Source of the DNA: Candidatus Siliceabacter maunaloa
Lineage (GTDB): Bacteria; Actinomycetota; Thermoleophilia; Solirubrobacterales; Solirubrobacteraceae
Assembly (NCBI GenBank): GCA_024330185.1
Contig: JANDLV010000022.1
Span: forward strand, 1 to 60,286
Length of the DNA: 60,286 nt
Direction: 5' to 3'
This document shows positions 1 to 11,422 of the stretch, one piece after another (position 1 is the first letter of the stretch; every line of letters begins with the position of its first letter). The notes below the pieces were generated by a model. That model saw only the letters and a program-made list of their open reading frames with translations, had not been told where the DNA came from and searched no databases. A program made the translations under genes and the position numbers.

Positions 1-1
1 C

Positions 2-615
2 GACGTCGACCTGGCGGCCGAGGCGATCCGGCTCACCCGGCAGTTGGCGTCGATGACCGATGACGAGGAGACCGCGGGGCTGCTGGCGTTGATGCTGCTG
101 CATCACGCTCGGCGACCGGCGCGGACCCGGCGCGACGGCAGCCTGGTCGCCCTGGCCGAGCAGGACCGCTCCCGCTGGAACACCTCGCTCATCGCCGAGG
201 GCGTCGCAGTCCTGCAGGCCGCGCTGGGTCGGGATCGACTCGGTGAGTTCCAAGCACAGGCCGCCATCGCTGCCCTGCACGCCGACGCGCCGCGCGCCGA
301 GGAGACCGACTGGGTGCAGATGTCGGCTGGTACGACGAGCTGCTCCGGCTCACCGATAACCCGGTCGTGCAGCTCAACCGGGCCATCGCGATCGGCGAGG
401 CCGATGGCCCAGCGGCCGGCCTCGCGGCCTTGGCCACGGTGGACCCCGGCCTGCCTCGCCACACCGCCGCCTCGGCGTACCTCCACGAGAAGGCGGGCGA
501 CCTCCTGACCGCGGCACGGTTGTACGCCTACGCCGCCCGGTCCGCCCCCAACCTCGCCGAACGTCACCACCTCACCCGGCAGGCAGCGCGGATCAGTCAA
601 GCGCTGCGCGGGTGA
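2..615 (+). pseudogene. ECF sigma factor (SigJ/ECF42-like), C-terminal part, frameshifted
   Basis: The reading frame enters from the left edge and gives the C-terminal helical (TPR-like, DUF6596-type) extension of an ECF sigma factor. The pieces LLALMLLHHARR and DRSRWN are in one frame, and WYDELLRLTDNPVVQLNRA followed by a YLHEKAGDLL-like stretch in another. The frame changes near position 320, where one base appears to be missing from a codon pair that would normally read Ile-Val just before Gly-Trp-Tyr. In this family the C-terminal domain modulates sigma activity. The sigma2/sigma4 DNA-binding parts lie outside the window. Either a real one-base deletion or a sequencing error would explain it. 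Confidence 0.75.
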
Positions 616-790
616 ATCTGTTAGTCAACCACTCCCGCAAGAGGGATCGCTCTGCGACACGTGCGCCGCCACTTCATGGCATCTGTGAGCGAGCACCGTG
701 TCGTCCCGCAAGGGGGGGTCCTTGTGACACGGCACCAGTCGTCATCGACTATGCGAGGCGCTATGTCCTTAGGCAAGGTAACCTGCATAG

Positions 791-994
791 ATGGAGATCG
801 CGGACAACGCCCGCAAGCATGGCGTTGATGACCTCGACATGGAGCACGCGGTGCGCAACGCCAGCCGCGTGCTCGGTCAGGGCGACCGCGCCCTCTACAT
901 CGGCGCCGACCGCGCCGGGCGACTCCTTGAGGTCGTCGTCCTCGACGACGACGGCCAGCAGGTCGCGATCCACGCCATGGGGCTCCGCCCCTAG
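791..994 (+). CDS. small toxin-like protein of a two-gene module, probably shortened by a nonsense codon
   Basis: A 67-residue protein with an N-terminal helix (IADNARKHG), a HAVRNA-type helix and a beta-rich second half (RALYIGADRAGRLLEVVVLDDDG) ending HAMGLRP. The layout resembles small ribonuclease-like toxins encoded upstream of an HTH partner in actinobacteria. The stop is TAG at 992-994. Reading through it gives Phe-Tyr-Asp-Gln-Leu and a TGA at 1010-1012. From memory, relatives usually have Lys-Phe-Tyr here, so AAG to TAG is a plausible nonsense change. The HTH gene starts 40 nt downstream. The family call is from memory and tentative. Confidence 0.55.
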   Translation: MEIADNARKHGVDDLDMEHAVRNASRVLGQGDRALYIGADRAGRLLEVVVLDDDGQQVAIHAMGLRP

Positions 995-1034
995 TTCTAC
1001 GACCAGCTATGACCGACCACCCGAGGTGATGATC

Positions 1035-1316
1035 ATGCCCCGCACCCGCGAACAGCTCCAACAGGCCGCCGACGACGCCGAGCGGTGGCTCGACTCGCTC
1101 GACCCCGCCGCCGTCACCTCGCCGGACGCTGACGCCTGCCGTCTGCGTCGTATCGCGAACGCCGTCCGCGGTGCGGCGACGAGCCAGGCCGAACTCGCCG
1201 ACGCGGTTGTCGACGCCCGCGACCACGGCCACACGTGGAGCCAGATTGCCACGATGCTCGGCACGACCCGCCAGGCCGCCCAGCAACGCTACGACGTGCC
1301 GGCCAAGCGCCCGTAG
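1035..1316 (+). CDS. small helix-turn-helix protein, putative antitoxin/regulator
   Basis: A 93-residue protein with an N-terminal helical half (REQLQQAADDAERWLDSL) and a C-terminal helix-turn-helix around residues 65-85 (TWSQIATMLGTTRQAAQQRY), typical of small DNA-binding antitoxins and regulators. The ATG at 1035 is preceded by GAGG at 1023-1026 with 8-nt spacing. In-frame GTG 1026 and ATG 1029 are alternatives. It follows the toxin-like gene on the same strand, so the two are probably co-transcribed and this product may repress the pair and neutralise the toxin. That role is inferred from context only. Confidence 0.6.
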   Translation: MPRTREQLQQAADDAERWLDSLDPAAVTSPDADACRLRRIANAVRGAATSQAELADAVVDARDHGHTWSQIATMLGTTRQAAQQRYDVPAKRP

Positions 1317-1342
1317 GACGATCGTCAGTGAGACGGCGGAGG

Positions 1343-2098
1343 TCAGGTGATGCTGAAGCCGCCGTCGACGGCAAGCAGTGCTCCGGTGAGCCAGTCAGCG
1401 GTGGGGTCGGCGAGCTCGACAATCCAGCGGGCGGGGTCTTCGGGCTCTCCGAGCCGACCAAGGGGCGTCTCGCTGAGTTCTTGTTGGCGGATCGCCTTCT
1501 CGCCCTCAGCGGACGCGGCGCCCTGGCGCACGAACGCGCCGGTGTCAGTGGGGCCCGGCGCGACGGTGTTAACCCGGATGCCTCGTGGCGCGAGCTCGAC
1601 CGCCCAACAGCGCGTCAGGTGCTCGAGGGCAGCCTTGCTGGCGGCGTAGTGGCTGACTCCCGGAGCGGTCTTGCGCCCCGCGGCGCTTGAGACGTTGACG
1701 ATGGAGCCGCCCGAGGCCTCCAGATAGGGCAGTGCCTCCCTGGCCAACAGGCTGGCCCCGGTCACGTTGGTGGCGAAGGTGGTCGCGATGCGCTCGGCGT
1801 CGGCCTCGGCGAGCGGCATGACGAAGATCGCCGCCGCGTTGTTGACGACCACGTCGACACGGCCCCACAGCTCAACTGCCTTGGCCACCGTGTGCGGAGC
1901 GTCCTCGGGATTGCTGGCGTCGGCGACCAAGCCCTCGATGCCCTCGCTGACAGCCGCGGTCTCCTCGACGTCCTCGGCACGACGACCCGTGACGAGCACC
2001 CGCGCGCCCCGCTGGGCAAACAGCTCACCGGCGGCTCGTCCGATGCCCGAGGTGCCGCCGTTGATGATCACCACCCGCTCCGCGAAGTCGGCACTCAT
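1343..2098 (-). CDS. SDR family NAD(P)-dependent oxidoreductase
   Basis: A 251-residue classical short-chain dehydrogenase/reductase of normal length. The cofactor motif GGTSGIG is at residues 14-20, NNAA near 86-89, the catalytic Ser near 138, and Tyr151-x3-Lys155 in HYAASKAALEH. The PG motif after strand 6 (VNTVAPGPTDTG) is intact. Arg residues after the second strand (TGRR) suggest NADPH preference. The substrate cannot be told. The start is ATG. It is divergent from another SDR gene, and the gap between them holds a 26-bp perfect palindrome. Confidence 0.88.
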   Translation of the reverse strand: MSADFAERVVIINGGTSGIGRAAGELFAQRGARVLVTGRRAEDVEETAAVSEGIEGLVADASNPEDAPHTVAKAVELWGRVDVVVNNAAAIFVMPLAEADAERIATTFATNVTGASLLAREALPYLEASGGSIVNVSSAAGRKTAPGVSHYAASKAALEHLTRCWAVELAPRGIRVNTVAPGPTDTGAFVRQGAASAEGEKAIRQQELSETPLGRLGEPEDPARWIVELADPTADWLTGALLAVDGGFSIT

Positions 2099-2173
2099 CA
2101 GTCAAACGCTACCCACCAACGATGACGACCACGCACGTCATGCGCCGGTCGCTGGTGACGACGCGAGAGGACG

Positions 2174-2199
2174 TCCCGCAAGCGGATCCGCTTGCGGGA
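2174..2199. promoter_or_regulatory. 26-bp perfect palindrome between divergent SDR genes
   Basis: Each arm is 13 bases (TCCCGCAAGCGGA and its exact complement) with no loop. It sits 75 bp upstream of the minus-strand SDR start and 61 bp upstream of the plus-strand SDR start, which is where an operator for both would lie. The outer 9-mer TCCCGCAAG also occurs singly at 633-641 and 704-712. No regulator can be named. Confidence 0.55.
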
Positions 2200-2260
2200 T
2201 CCATAGCTCCTAAGTCGGTTCTGCGGTCCGACCTCACATTTCGCGGGCGGCCCGCGTCTT

Positions 2261-3025
2261 ATGGGTATGGCCCACTCCGGAAATAGCATCACGTCGAAGG
2301 TTGCCTTGGTGACTGGCGCTAACCGTGGTCTGGGATTCGAGATCGCCCGCCAGCTCGGCCAGGCCGGAAGCACGGTCGTAATCGGCGCCCGAGACCCGCA
2401 GCGGGGCGACCGGGCCGCCGCATTGCTTCGCGCCGAGGGGCTCGGTGCCGAGACGGCGACGCTCGACGTCGCTGACCCGGCCAGCGTCCAGGACGCGGCG
2501 CGCGAGCTGCGCGATCGATTCGGCACCCTGGACATCCTCGTCAACAACGCCGGCATCGCGCCCGAAGCAGCCACAGAGTGCTCGGAGGTCGTCAGCGCCA
2601 GCCTGTTTCGGCACACGTTCCACACGAATCTCATCGGCGCGGTCAGCACGGTGGAATGGTTGCTGCCGTTGCTGCGCCGGTCGGAGGCCGGACGCATCGT
2701 CAACGTCTCGACCACCATGGGATCGCTCGCGGACCAGAGCGATCCTGGCTCCCCCTACTACGCGACGGTCGTGCCGGCATACCAGGCCTCCAAGGCGGCG
2801 CTCAACAGCGTCACCGTCGGCCTGGCGAAGCTGCTCGCCGACACCCCGATCAAGGTCAACGCGATCTGCCCCGGTTTCGTGCAGACCGACATCACGCCGA
2901 TGAACCGCGACCACGCTCCGCTGACGCCGGCTGATGCGGCTCGCGTCGTGGTGCGCTACGCGCTCATCGACGACGACGGCCCGTCCGGTGGCTTCTTCGA
3001 TGCCGACGGACCGATCGCGTGGTAG
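2261..3025 (+). CDS. SDR family oxidoreductase (carbonyl reductase-like)
   Basis: A 254-residue classical SDR. TGANRGLG lies at residues 18-25, VNNAG near 95-99, Ser150 in IVNVST, and Tyr174-x3-Lys178 in AYQASKAALNS. The ANRGLG form and an extra segment before the active-site Tyr resemble monomeric carbonyl reductases of plants and bacteria. ATG 2261 and ATG 2267 are both possible starts. The next gene, an NTF2-like protein, follows 69 nt downstream on the same strand and may share the transcript. Confidence 0.87.
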   Translation: MGMAHSGNSITSKVALVTGANRGLGFEIARQLGQAGSTVVIGARDPQRGDRAAALLRAEGLGAETATLDVADPASVQDAARELRDRFGTLDILVNNAGIAPEAATECSEVVSASLFRHTFHTNLIGAVSTVEWLLPLLRRSEAGRIVNVSTTMGSLADQSDPGSPYYATVVPAYQASKAALNSVTVGLAKLLADTPIKVNAICPGFVQTDITPMNRDHAPLTPADAARVVVRYALIDDDGPSGGFFDADGPIAW

Positions 3026-3094
3026 GCGAGGCGACAACACGCCCAGCCGGCCCCGGCGAGCCCGCGGCCGACCAACACCGATGGAAAAGTCACC

Positions 3095-3541
3095 ATGATC
3101 ACACCCAAGACCGACACTCTGACCGTGCTGAAGGGCATGTACGCGGCCGAGGCCGACTACCTCGCCGCCGGCGGCCCGGGAATGGCGAGCTTCGAGATCG
3201 TCGCGCCCTTCTTCGCGCCCGACGTCGTGCTGCACCAGGCCGAAGCGCTGCCATACGGCGGCACCTGGCGCGGGCACGAAGGCATGGAACGGTTCTTCGT
3301 GGCCATGAGCAAGACCTGGGAAAGCTTTGACATGGTCGAGCAGGAGTTCCTTGCCACCGGCGACACCGCCGTCGTCCTGACCAAGGTGCACGCACGCTCC
3401 CGAGCCACCGGCAGCGAGCTCGACTTCCCGATCCTGCAAACGCTCGACGTCAAGGACGGACGCATCACCGAAGTGCGCCCGTTCTACTGGGACACGGTCG
3501 CGATCGCCGCGGCCTGCACAGAGCCCACGCCGGCGACGTAG
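3095..3541 (+). CDS. SnoaL/NTF2-like domain protein (ketosteroid-isomerase-like)
   Basis: A 148-residue single-domain protein with the cone-shaped NTF2-like pattern: an N-terminal helix (LKGMYAAEADYLAAGG), a FFAPDVVLHQ strand, the GTWRGHEGMERFF helix, and a C-terminal beta sheet ending in a conserved-looking RPFYWDT motif. Family members are isomerases, cyclases, hydrolases or binding proteins, so the reaction is unknown. It lies downstream of an SDR, a common pairing in which both act on one small molecule. Confidence 0.75.
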   Translation: MITPKTDTLTVLKGMYAAEADYLAAGGPGMASFEIVAPFFAPDVVLHQAEALPYGGTWRGHEGMERFFVAMSKTWESFDMVEQEFLATGDTAVVLTKVHARSRATGSELDFPILQTLDVKDGRITEVRPFYWDTVAIAAACTEPTPAT

Positions 3542-3691
3542 CGCCCAGGCGGCGCAACCTCGCTGATGTAGCACGCAAGGAAGCCATGGGTCACCTCGGG
3601 CAGGTTCGAGTGCGGCTATCCTGCGCTGGCGTACAGGACGTGATGGGTCATCGGGGGAGGGATGCCCGGAAGAGCGCCGTGGCACGTCTGG

Positions 3692-4081
3692 TCAGCGGGC
3701 CCGGTGCTGGGAGCGGGCACGAGTTCGGATTCCTGCACGTCGACGCCGTCGGCGCGCAGCAGCCATGACGTGGTCGCGCGTGATCCCGCGCAGCACCGTG
3801 GGCGGCGGCCGAGGTGCGGACCACGCCCTCGGAGACGAGGGCATCCTGGCGCTGCTCCTCCGAGCGCGCGCGCTTGACCCTCGCCGTCGGCCCTGGCAAG
3901 CAGTCAGCGCGATCGTCGCGCCGGGCGGTCGCACGACAACCCATCGCTTCGGACGGCCGTCGTTGGTCAGCGCGGGAGAGTCCTTGACGAGCTCGAAGCC
4001 GAGGACGTCGACGAAGAACCGGATGCCGTCGTCGTAGTCGTCGACGATGAGCGCAGCTGCTCGAGGTACATCCCTGGTCAC
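3692..4081 (-). pseudogene. VOC (glyoxalase-like) protein, frameshifted remnant
   Basis: The first 65 codons read cleanly as a vicinal-oxygen-chelate domain: an AALIVDDYDDGIRFFVDVLGF module followed by DGRPKRWVVVRPPG. The frame then breaks near 3900. The continuation LARADGEGQARALGG appears in a second frame, and LRADGVDVQESELVP near 3700-3740 needs another shift. At least two indels therefore separate recognisable pieces in the right order. No intact product is possible. Confidence 0.7.
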
Positions 4082-4173
4082 TCAACCACGACGACCGGAT
4101 GAGGCTCCCGAAAACCTCCGGGCAGTGTCCGTAGCGAAGCGCCTCTGCGGCGCGCGGAAGCTACGGTGTGCCG

Positions 4174-4573
4174 ATGAGCCTTGGGGCGTTGGCGATCGTC
4201 GAGGCATGGCACGAGGCCATCAATGCGACAGCCTCGAAGCGTGCCCGCAGGCTCTCGGCCGAGCAGATCGAGGTGCTGGGTCCCCGAGGCAGCAGCGTGC
4301 TGGCGAGCAGCGAGCTCGCGGCGTGGATGACGCGGTCAGGATTCTCGGCAACGCCACTGCGGTGGTTCCGCGGTGCAGACGGCAGCGTGGTCGTCGAGCA
4401 GGCCGCGCGCTGGGAGGACACCACGACCGGGCCGAGCGCAGCCGGGCGGTGATCGCGCCGACTTCCGCGTTAAGCACGCGCTCGTCGTCCGAGTCGGCCG
4501 TCACGACAGCTTGACGGCTACGTTGCACGCCGCCGGGCTGACCTGGTCGGACGAAGTCAGCGCGCCCCGGTAA
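4174..4573 (+). pseudogene. NTF2-like protein, frameshifted remnant
   Basis: The 5' part reads as an NTF2-like domain (IVEAWHEAINA, VLGPRGS, a WMTRSGF helix, LRWFRGADGSVVVEQAARWED). It ends at a TGA near 4450, but the rest of the fold continues in another frame as DFRVKHALVVRVGRHDSL and LHAAGLTWSDEV, ending with TAA at 4571-4573. One frameshift near 4430-4460 explains this. GTG at 4168 is an alternative start. Confidence 0.65.
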
Positions 4574-4580
4574 CCGATGG

Positions 4581-4715
4581 TCAGCGAAGCAGCGCGAGAA
4601 GTCCGCTGGACGTGAGGACCGGCTGGTCGAGTCCGGCGTCGAGAAGGTCGCGGTCGCCAGTCACGATGGTCGCGCCGGTCTGCTCTCGGTAGCGGATCCG
4701 CTGTGGAACGGCGTC
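4581..4715 (-). pseudogene. PIN-domain (VapC-like) C-terminal fragment
   Basis: The last ~45 residues resemble the end of a PIN-domain ribonuclease: GATIVTGDRDLLD followed by VLTSSGLLALL, matching the strand with the last acidic residues and the terminal helix. The N-terminal acidic residues of a PIN domain cannot be found upstream, where the sequence is instead the antisense of a broken acetyltransferase. Likely a truncated toxin relic with no partner. Confidence 0.5.
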
Positions 4716-4808
4716 GAGTGCCAACTGGCGCCGCGCGATCCGCGTTCCGTCGTCAGCGAGGGCCAGGGTCGATGAGATGCTCCGCGCCTCTCGACCGGGT
4801 GGGCGTTC

Positions 4809-5287
4809 TTGAAGGGCGAGCGACTCCTCGCCAAAGGCAGCGACGAACTCAAGGTCGCGATGGGCGGCGTGCCGCGCGCGTTTGCCTGCTGCGAAGCGAT
4901 CAACCGACTTCCCTACGCCGACCGGGACGCGATCGCAGTGCTTGGTCAGGCCTGACCGGCCGGCCGGTTGACGAGCGCTTTCGTCTGGTACCACCGGTCC
5001 ACAGTGATCACGGCGTCGAGCTTCGGGTCGGCGCCAACGTGTTCATCAATCACGGGTGCACGCTGAACGACATCGGGGCATCGACATCGGCGACGACACC
5101 AGGGCCGAACGTCAGTCTCCTCACGAGCGGCCATCCCACGGCGGTCGCCGAGCGTCGCGCCGGCATCATGGTCGCGCCGATCTCTATCGGCGCCAACGTC
5201 TGGATCGGCGCCGGCGCACCGCCCAACGCGACGGTCCGCAGGCGCTCGGCGTCGAGGGTGAGCGCGTCTGCGTCGGTCACCGCCTGA
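4809..5287 (+). pseudogene. maltose/galactoside O-acetyltransferase-like gene, multiply frameshifted
   Basis: Recognisable pieces of a LacA/NodL-type hexapeptide acetyltransferase are in the right order but different frames. An N-terminal helical segment (GERLLAKGSDEL, then INRLPYADRDAI) ends at TGA 4952-4954. LTGRPVDERFRLVPP and VGANVFINHGCTLNDIG then follow in another frame. A pair of small indels flanks the hexapeptide turn near 5075-5105. NVSLLTSGHP and ISIGANVWIGAGA precede a scrambled C-terminus. The catalytic His of the LTSGHP motif is present but the gene cannot make a full protein. Confidence 0.72.
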
Positions 5288-5677
5288 CCGGCACCCACCG
5301 CGATCGACTTCACAGGGACGGCCGACTGCTCGCTGGCCGATCCCGCCAACGCCCCGAACGCGTCCAGCTCGCTTGGGCTGACCATTCGGCGCCCCTCAGC
5401 CTCGGGCAGGCGGGAGGTCGCCCCACCTCGCCCGAGGACCAGGAGACGGGTGATCACCGGCCCGGAGTCCTCCGCGTTCGTGTGCGACGTCATCCCCCGA
5501 CGCCGACTGCGATTTCGCCGGCAGCTCGATCGGGCTTCCGACCGCGACCTACCGGGTGTCCTTCGGCTGCTTGTCGGTCACCGATTCGTTCACGACGGGC
5601 TGACCGGGCTGACCCACGTCGGGCCGGGCGGCGCCGGACGGGTCGACCCCCTCTCAGTCCGGCAGCGCTCCGGCTGG
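5288..5677. other. no supported gene
   Basis: Between the broken acetyltransferase and the atpC stop codon, open frames exist on both strands. None shows a domain I recognise, and codon-position GC bias makes such frames uninformative. This is probably residual DNA of the same degraded stretch. Confidence 0.4.
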
Positions 5678-6097
5678 CTAGGACCCCCCGCCGCCCGCGA
5701 TCTCGAGGAAGACCTCGGCGCGGCGCCTGTCGCGCTGGGCGCGACGCTGCTCCTCCGAGTTATCCTGCGCCGAGGAGGCGGCCTCCTCGGCACGCTTGCG
5801 GCGGTCCTCGAGGTCGCTGCGGTCTAGGTTCTCGGGCGCGGTGGCCTCCTCGACGAGCAACAGCACGCGGCCCTCGGCGACCTGGACGTAGCCCTCGCCC
5901 TGGGCGAAGCGCACGATGTCCGAGTCGCTGCGGTAGAGGCGCAGCTCGGTCGGGTCGAGGATGCCAAGCAGAGGCTCGTGGCGCGCGCGGATGCCGATGG
6001 AGCCCACCCCGGTGCGGGTCGACACCATCTCGACATCCTCCTGGAACACCAGCCCCTCCGGGGTGAGGACCTCGACCGCGAAGGTCTCGTGGGCCAC
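5678..6097 (-). CDS. atpC: F1Fo ATP synthase subunit epsilon
   Basis: The 139-residue central-stalk subunit of F1. The N-terminal beta-sandwich (residues ~3-85) shows the EVLTPEGLVFQEDVEMV and GSIGIRARHEPLLGIL patterns, with RFAQGEGYVQVAEGRVLLL near the domain end. A long, highly charged helical C-terminus follows (EDRRKRAEEAASSAQ...). Epsilon couples rotation to catalysis, and its C-terminal helices can inhibit hydrolysis. It is the last gene of the operon, 4 nt after atpD. The basic/acidic C-terminal tail is a little longer than typical and ends in a Gly run. Confidence 0.96.
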   Translation of the reverse strand: MAHETFAVEVLTPEGLVFQEDVEMVSTRTGVGSIGIRARHEPLLGILDPTELRLYRSDSDIVRFAQGEGYVQVAEGRVLLLVEEATAPENLDRSDLEDRRKRAEEAASSAQDNSEEQRRAQRDRRRAEVFLEIAGGGGS

Positions 6098-6101
6098 CGG
6101 C

Positions 6102-7544
<1,443 letters not shown>

Positions 7545-7634
7545 TTATCTCCTGTTTCGCCTCGCGACGCGCAAGCGGTGATGTTCTGGTTTCGCCTGCC
7601 GGTCGTCGCAAGCTCCGACCTTCGGCGACGTTAC

Positions 7635-8545
7635 CTACCCCAGGCCCTCGGCCCCGGCGACCACTTCAAGGATCTCCTGCGTGATCTCCGCCTGGCGCGC
7701 GCGGTTCATCTCCAGCGTCAGGTCGTCGATCAGCTCTCCTGCGTTCTCCGAGGCGCTGCGCATCGCGGTCATGCGCGCACCGTGCTCCGACGCGGTGGAC
7801 TCCAGCAGCGCGCGATAGACCGAGATCTCCACGTAGTCGGGCACCAGCCGCGAAAGGATCTGCTCGGGATCGGGCTCGTACTCGACCAGCGCGTGGTGCC
7901 CGGTCTTCTCCTCGTCGGCGCCCTCGGCCTCGCGCTCGGAGCCCTCGAGGATCGTGGCCCGGGCCAACGGCAGCAGGGTCTCACGGCGGACCTCCTGGGT
8001 CAGCGGGGAGACGTAGCCGTTGTAGAAGACCTCCACCCGGTCGACCTTCTCGTCGACGTAGGCGCTGACCAGGTCCTCGGCGATCTCGCGGGCGTCGGCG
8101 TAGGCGGGGCGGTCGGTGAACCCCGTGTAGGCGCCCTGCACCTCGCGGCTGCGGAAGGCCAGCGTCGACACCCCGCGGCGCCCCACGGCGGAGAAGGTCA
8201 CGCTGCGCCCCTCCCCCTCATACTCGACCGCGGCACGCACCCCCGGGCGGATGATCTGCGAGTTGAACGCGCCCGCCAGCCCGCGGTCGCCGGTGACGAG
8301 CAGCAGGGCCACGGAGCGCTCGGCGTCGTGCTCCTTGAGCACGGGAAGCGAGCCGATCTCCGTCCCCGCGGCCTCGGCGGCCTGGCGGGTCATACGGCGG
8401 ATCGCCCCCGCGTAGGGGCGCAGCGCCTCGATGCGCTGCTCGGCCCGACGCAGACGCGCCGCCGCCACCATCTCCATCGCCCGCGTGATCTTGCGGATGT
8501 TCTGGACCGAGGAGATGCGGTCCTTGACCTCGGCCTGGGTGGCGC

Positions 8546-8549
<4 letters not shown>
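7635..8549 (-). CDS. atpG: F1Fo ATP synthase subunit gamma
   Basis: A 304-residue rotor shaft subunit. The N-terminal helix ([31 protein letters not shown]) and the C-terminal helix ([39 protein letters not shown]) form the characteristic coiled coil around a Rossmann-like middle that starts with [17 protein letters not shown]. Its start codon overlaps the atpA stop by 4 nt, indicating translational coupling. Confidence 0.97.
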
Positions 8550-10225
<1,676 letters not shown>

Positions 10226-10262
10226 GGCGAAGCGGGTCTCCTACGGGGCTGGGTTCAGTGGC

Positions 10263-10799
10263 TCAAGCGGCCCCTCGAGCCACTTGCCGGCGAAGTCGGT
10301 CGAGGCGGGCGCGGATCGACGCGTCGAGGATCTGGTTGCCCACGCGCAGCACGATCCCACCCAGGATGGCGGGCTCGACCTGCGCGGTCAGCTCGACGCG
10401 CTGGCCGGTCTCCTGGCCGATGCGGTCGCCGATGCGCTTGACGGTCTCCTCGTCGAGCTGCGTGGCCGAGGTGATCTGCACGGGCAGCACCTTGTTCTCG
10501 CGCTCCCACATCACCTCCAGGTGTCGGCGGACGGCGAAGATCGCGGGCATGCGGTGCTTGTCGATGAGCAGCTCGAGGAAGTTGGCGACGATCTCGTCAG
10601 CGCCCTCGACGGCGCGGCGCAGGCCGTCCTTCTTCTCCTGGCTGGAGAAGTAGGGCGAGAAGAAGAAGATGGCCAGCTCGCGCTCGCCGTCCAGCGCGTC
10701 GGCGAACTGCCCGATCTGGTCGCGCACCTCTTCCAGCTTCTCCTGCCCGCTGGCCACCTCGAACAGGGAGCGGGCGTAGACCTCGGCGATCTCCTCCAT
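10263..10799 (-). CDS. atpH: F1Fo ATP synthase subunit delta
   Basis: A 178-residue peripheral-stalk subunit. The N-terminal helical bundle begins AEVYARSLFEVASGQEKLEEV, and the C-terminal domain has VQITSATQLDEETVKRIGDRI and the conserved hallmark VEPAILGGIVLRVGNQILDASI. The ATG at 10799 gives the standard length. The open frame continues 44 codons upstream into atpF sequence, but that extension lacks homology. Delta links subunit b to the top of alpha3beta3. Confidence 0.95.
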   Translation of the reverse strand: MEEIAEVYARSLFEVASGQEKLEEVRDQIGQFADALDGERELAIFFFSPYFSSQEKKDGLRRAVEGADEIVANFLELLIDKHRMPAIFAVRRHLEVMWERENKVLPVQITSATQLDEETVKRIGDRIGQETGQRVELTAQVEPAILGGIVLRVGNQILDASIRARLDRLRRQVARGAA

Positions 10800-10842
10800 C
10801 GCTAGATGGCCGCTCTCGTGGTCGCGGGAATGGGCATCTGGC

Positions 10843-11418
10843 CTAGTTCCTCCGGGCTTCCCCGGCCAGGCCGGCGAAGTCGAGCTCGCCCAGTGCCTCG
10901 TCGACCAGACGGCGCTGGTCGTCGTCGTCAAGGCTCTTGCGGGTCACCTTCTCGGTGGCCATGATCGTGAGGTCGGCGACCTCCTTGCGGATCTCCTGGA
11001 TCGCGCGTTGGGTCTCCTGCTCGACGTCGCGACGGGTCTGCTCCATGAGCTCCTCGCGGCGCTTTCGGGCGTCGGCCATCGAGTCGGCCTCGTGCTGCTC
11101 GCCCGCGCGGCGGGCGCGGGCGACGATCTCCTCGGCCTGGCTGCGAGCCTCCTTCAGGCGCTCGCGGTACTCGGCCAGGAGCTCCTCGGCCTCGGTCTTG
11201 GTGCGCTGCGCCGTGTCGATCGAGTCCTCGATGGCCTTCTGGCGCTTGTCGAGGTTCGCAGCGATGCGCGGGAACGCCGCCTTGCGCAGCACCAGGTAGG
11301 TGAGGCCGAAGGCCAGCAGCGTCCAGATCATCAGCCCGATGCTCGGGGTGACCAGGAAGGAGCCGCCGCCTCCGCCCTGGGCGAGGAACGGGGCCACGAT
11401 GGACAAGGTCGCGGTCAT
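10843..11418 (-). CDS. atpF: F1Fo ATP synthase subunit b
   Basis: A 191-residue peripheral-stalk subunit. One membrane helix lies around residues 27-46 (SIGLMIWTLLAFGLTYLVLRK). A long, charged, Ala/Arg/Glu-rich helix follows and dimerises in the cytoplasm. A Gly run (QGGGGGS) near residue 15 precedes the membrane segment. The stop of atpE is only 4 nt upstream of its ATG, as usual in the operon. Confidence 0.96.
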   Translation of the reverse strand: MTATLSIVAPFLAQGGGGGSFLVTPSIGLMIWTLLAFGLTYLVLRKAAFPRIAANLDKRQKAIEDSIDTAQRTKTEAEELLAEYRERLKEARSQAEEIVARARRAGEQHEADSMADARKRREELMEQTRRDVEQETQRAIQEIRKEVADLTIMATEKVTRKSLDDDDQRRLVDEALGELDFAGLAGEARRN

Positions 11419-11422
11419 CGGC

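Noticed and set aside
770-790. IdeR/DtxR-like box (TTAGGCAAGGTAACCT) before the toxin-like gene
   Set aside because: The left half resembles an iron box but the right half is out of register with the 19-bp consensus; a chance match is more likely.
5050-5493. 147-codon minus-strand frame overlapping the broken acetyltransferase
   Set aside because: Its second half is antisense to recognisable acetyltransferase pieces and its first half matches nothing I know.
10800-10931. N-terminal extension of atpH
   Set aside because: The extra 44 codons overlap the end of atpF and are unlike any delta subunit; ATG 10799 gives the normal length.
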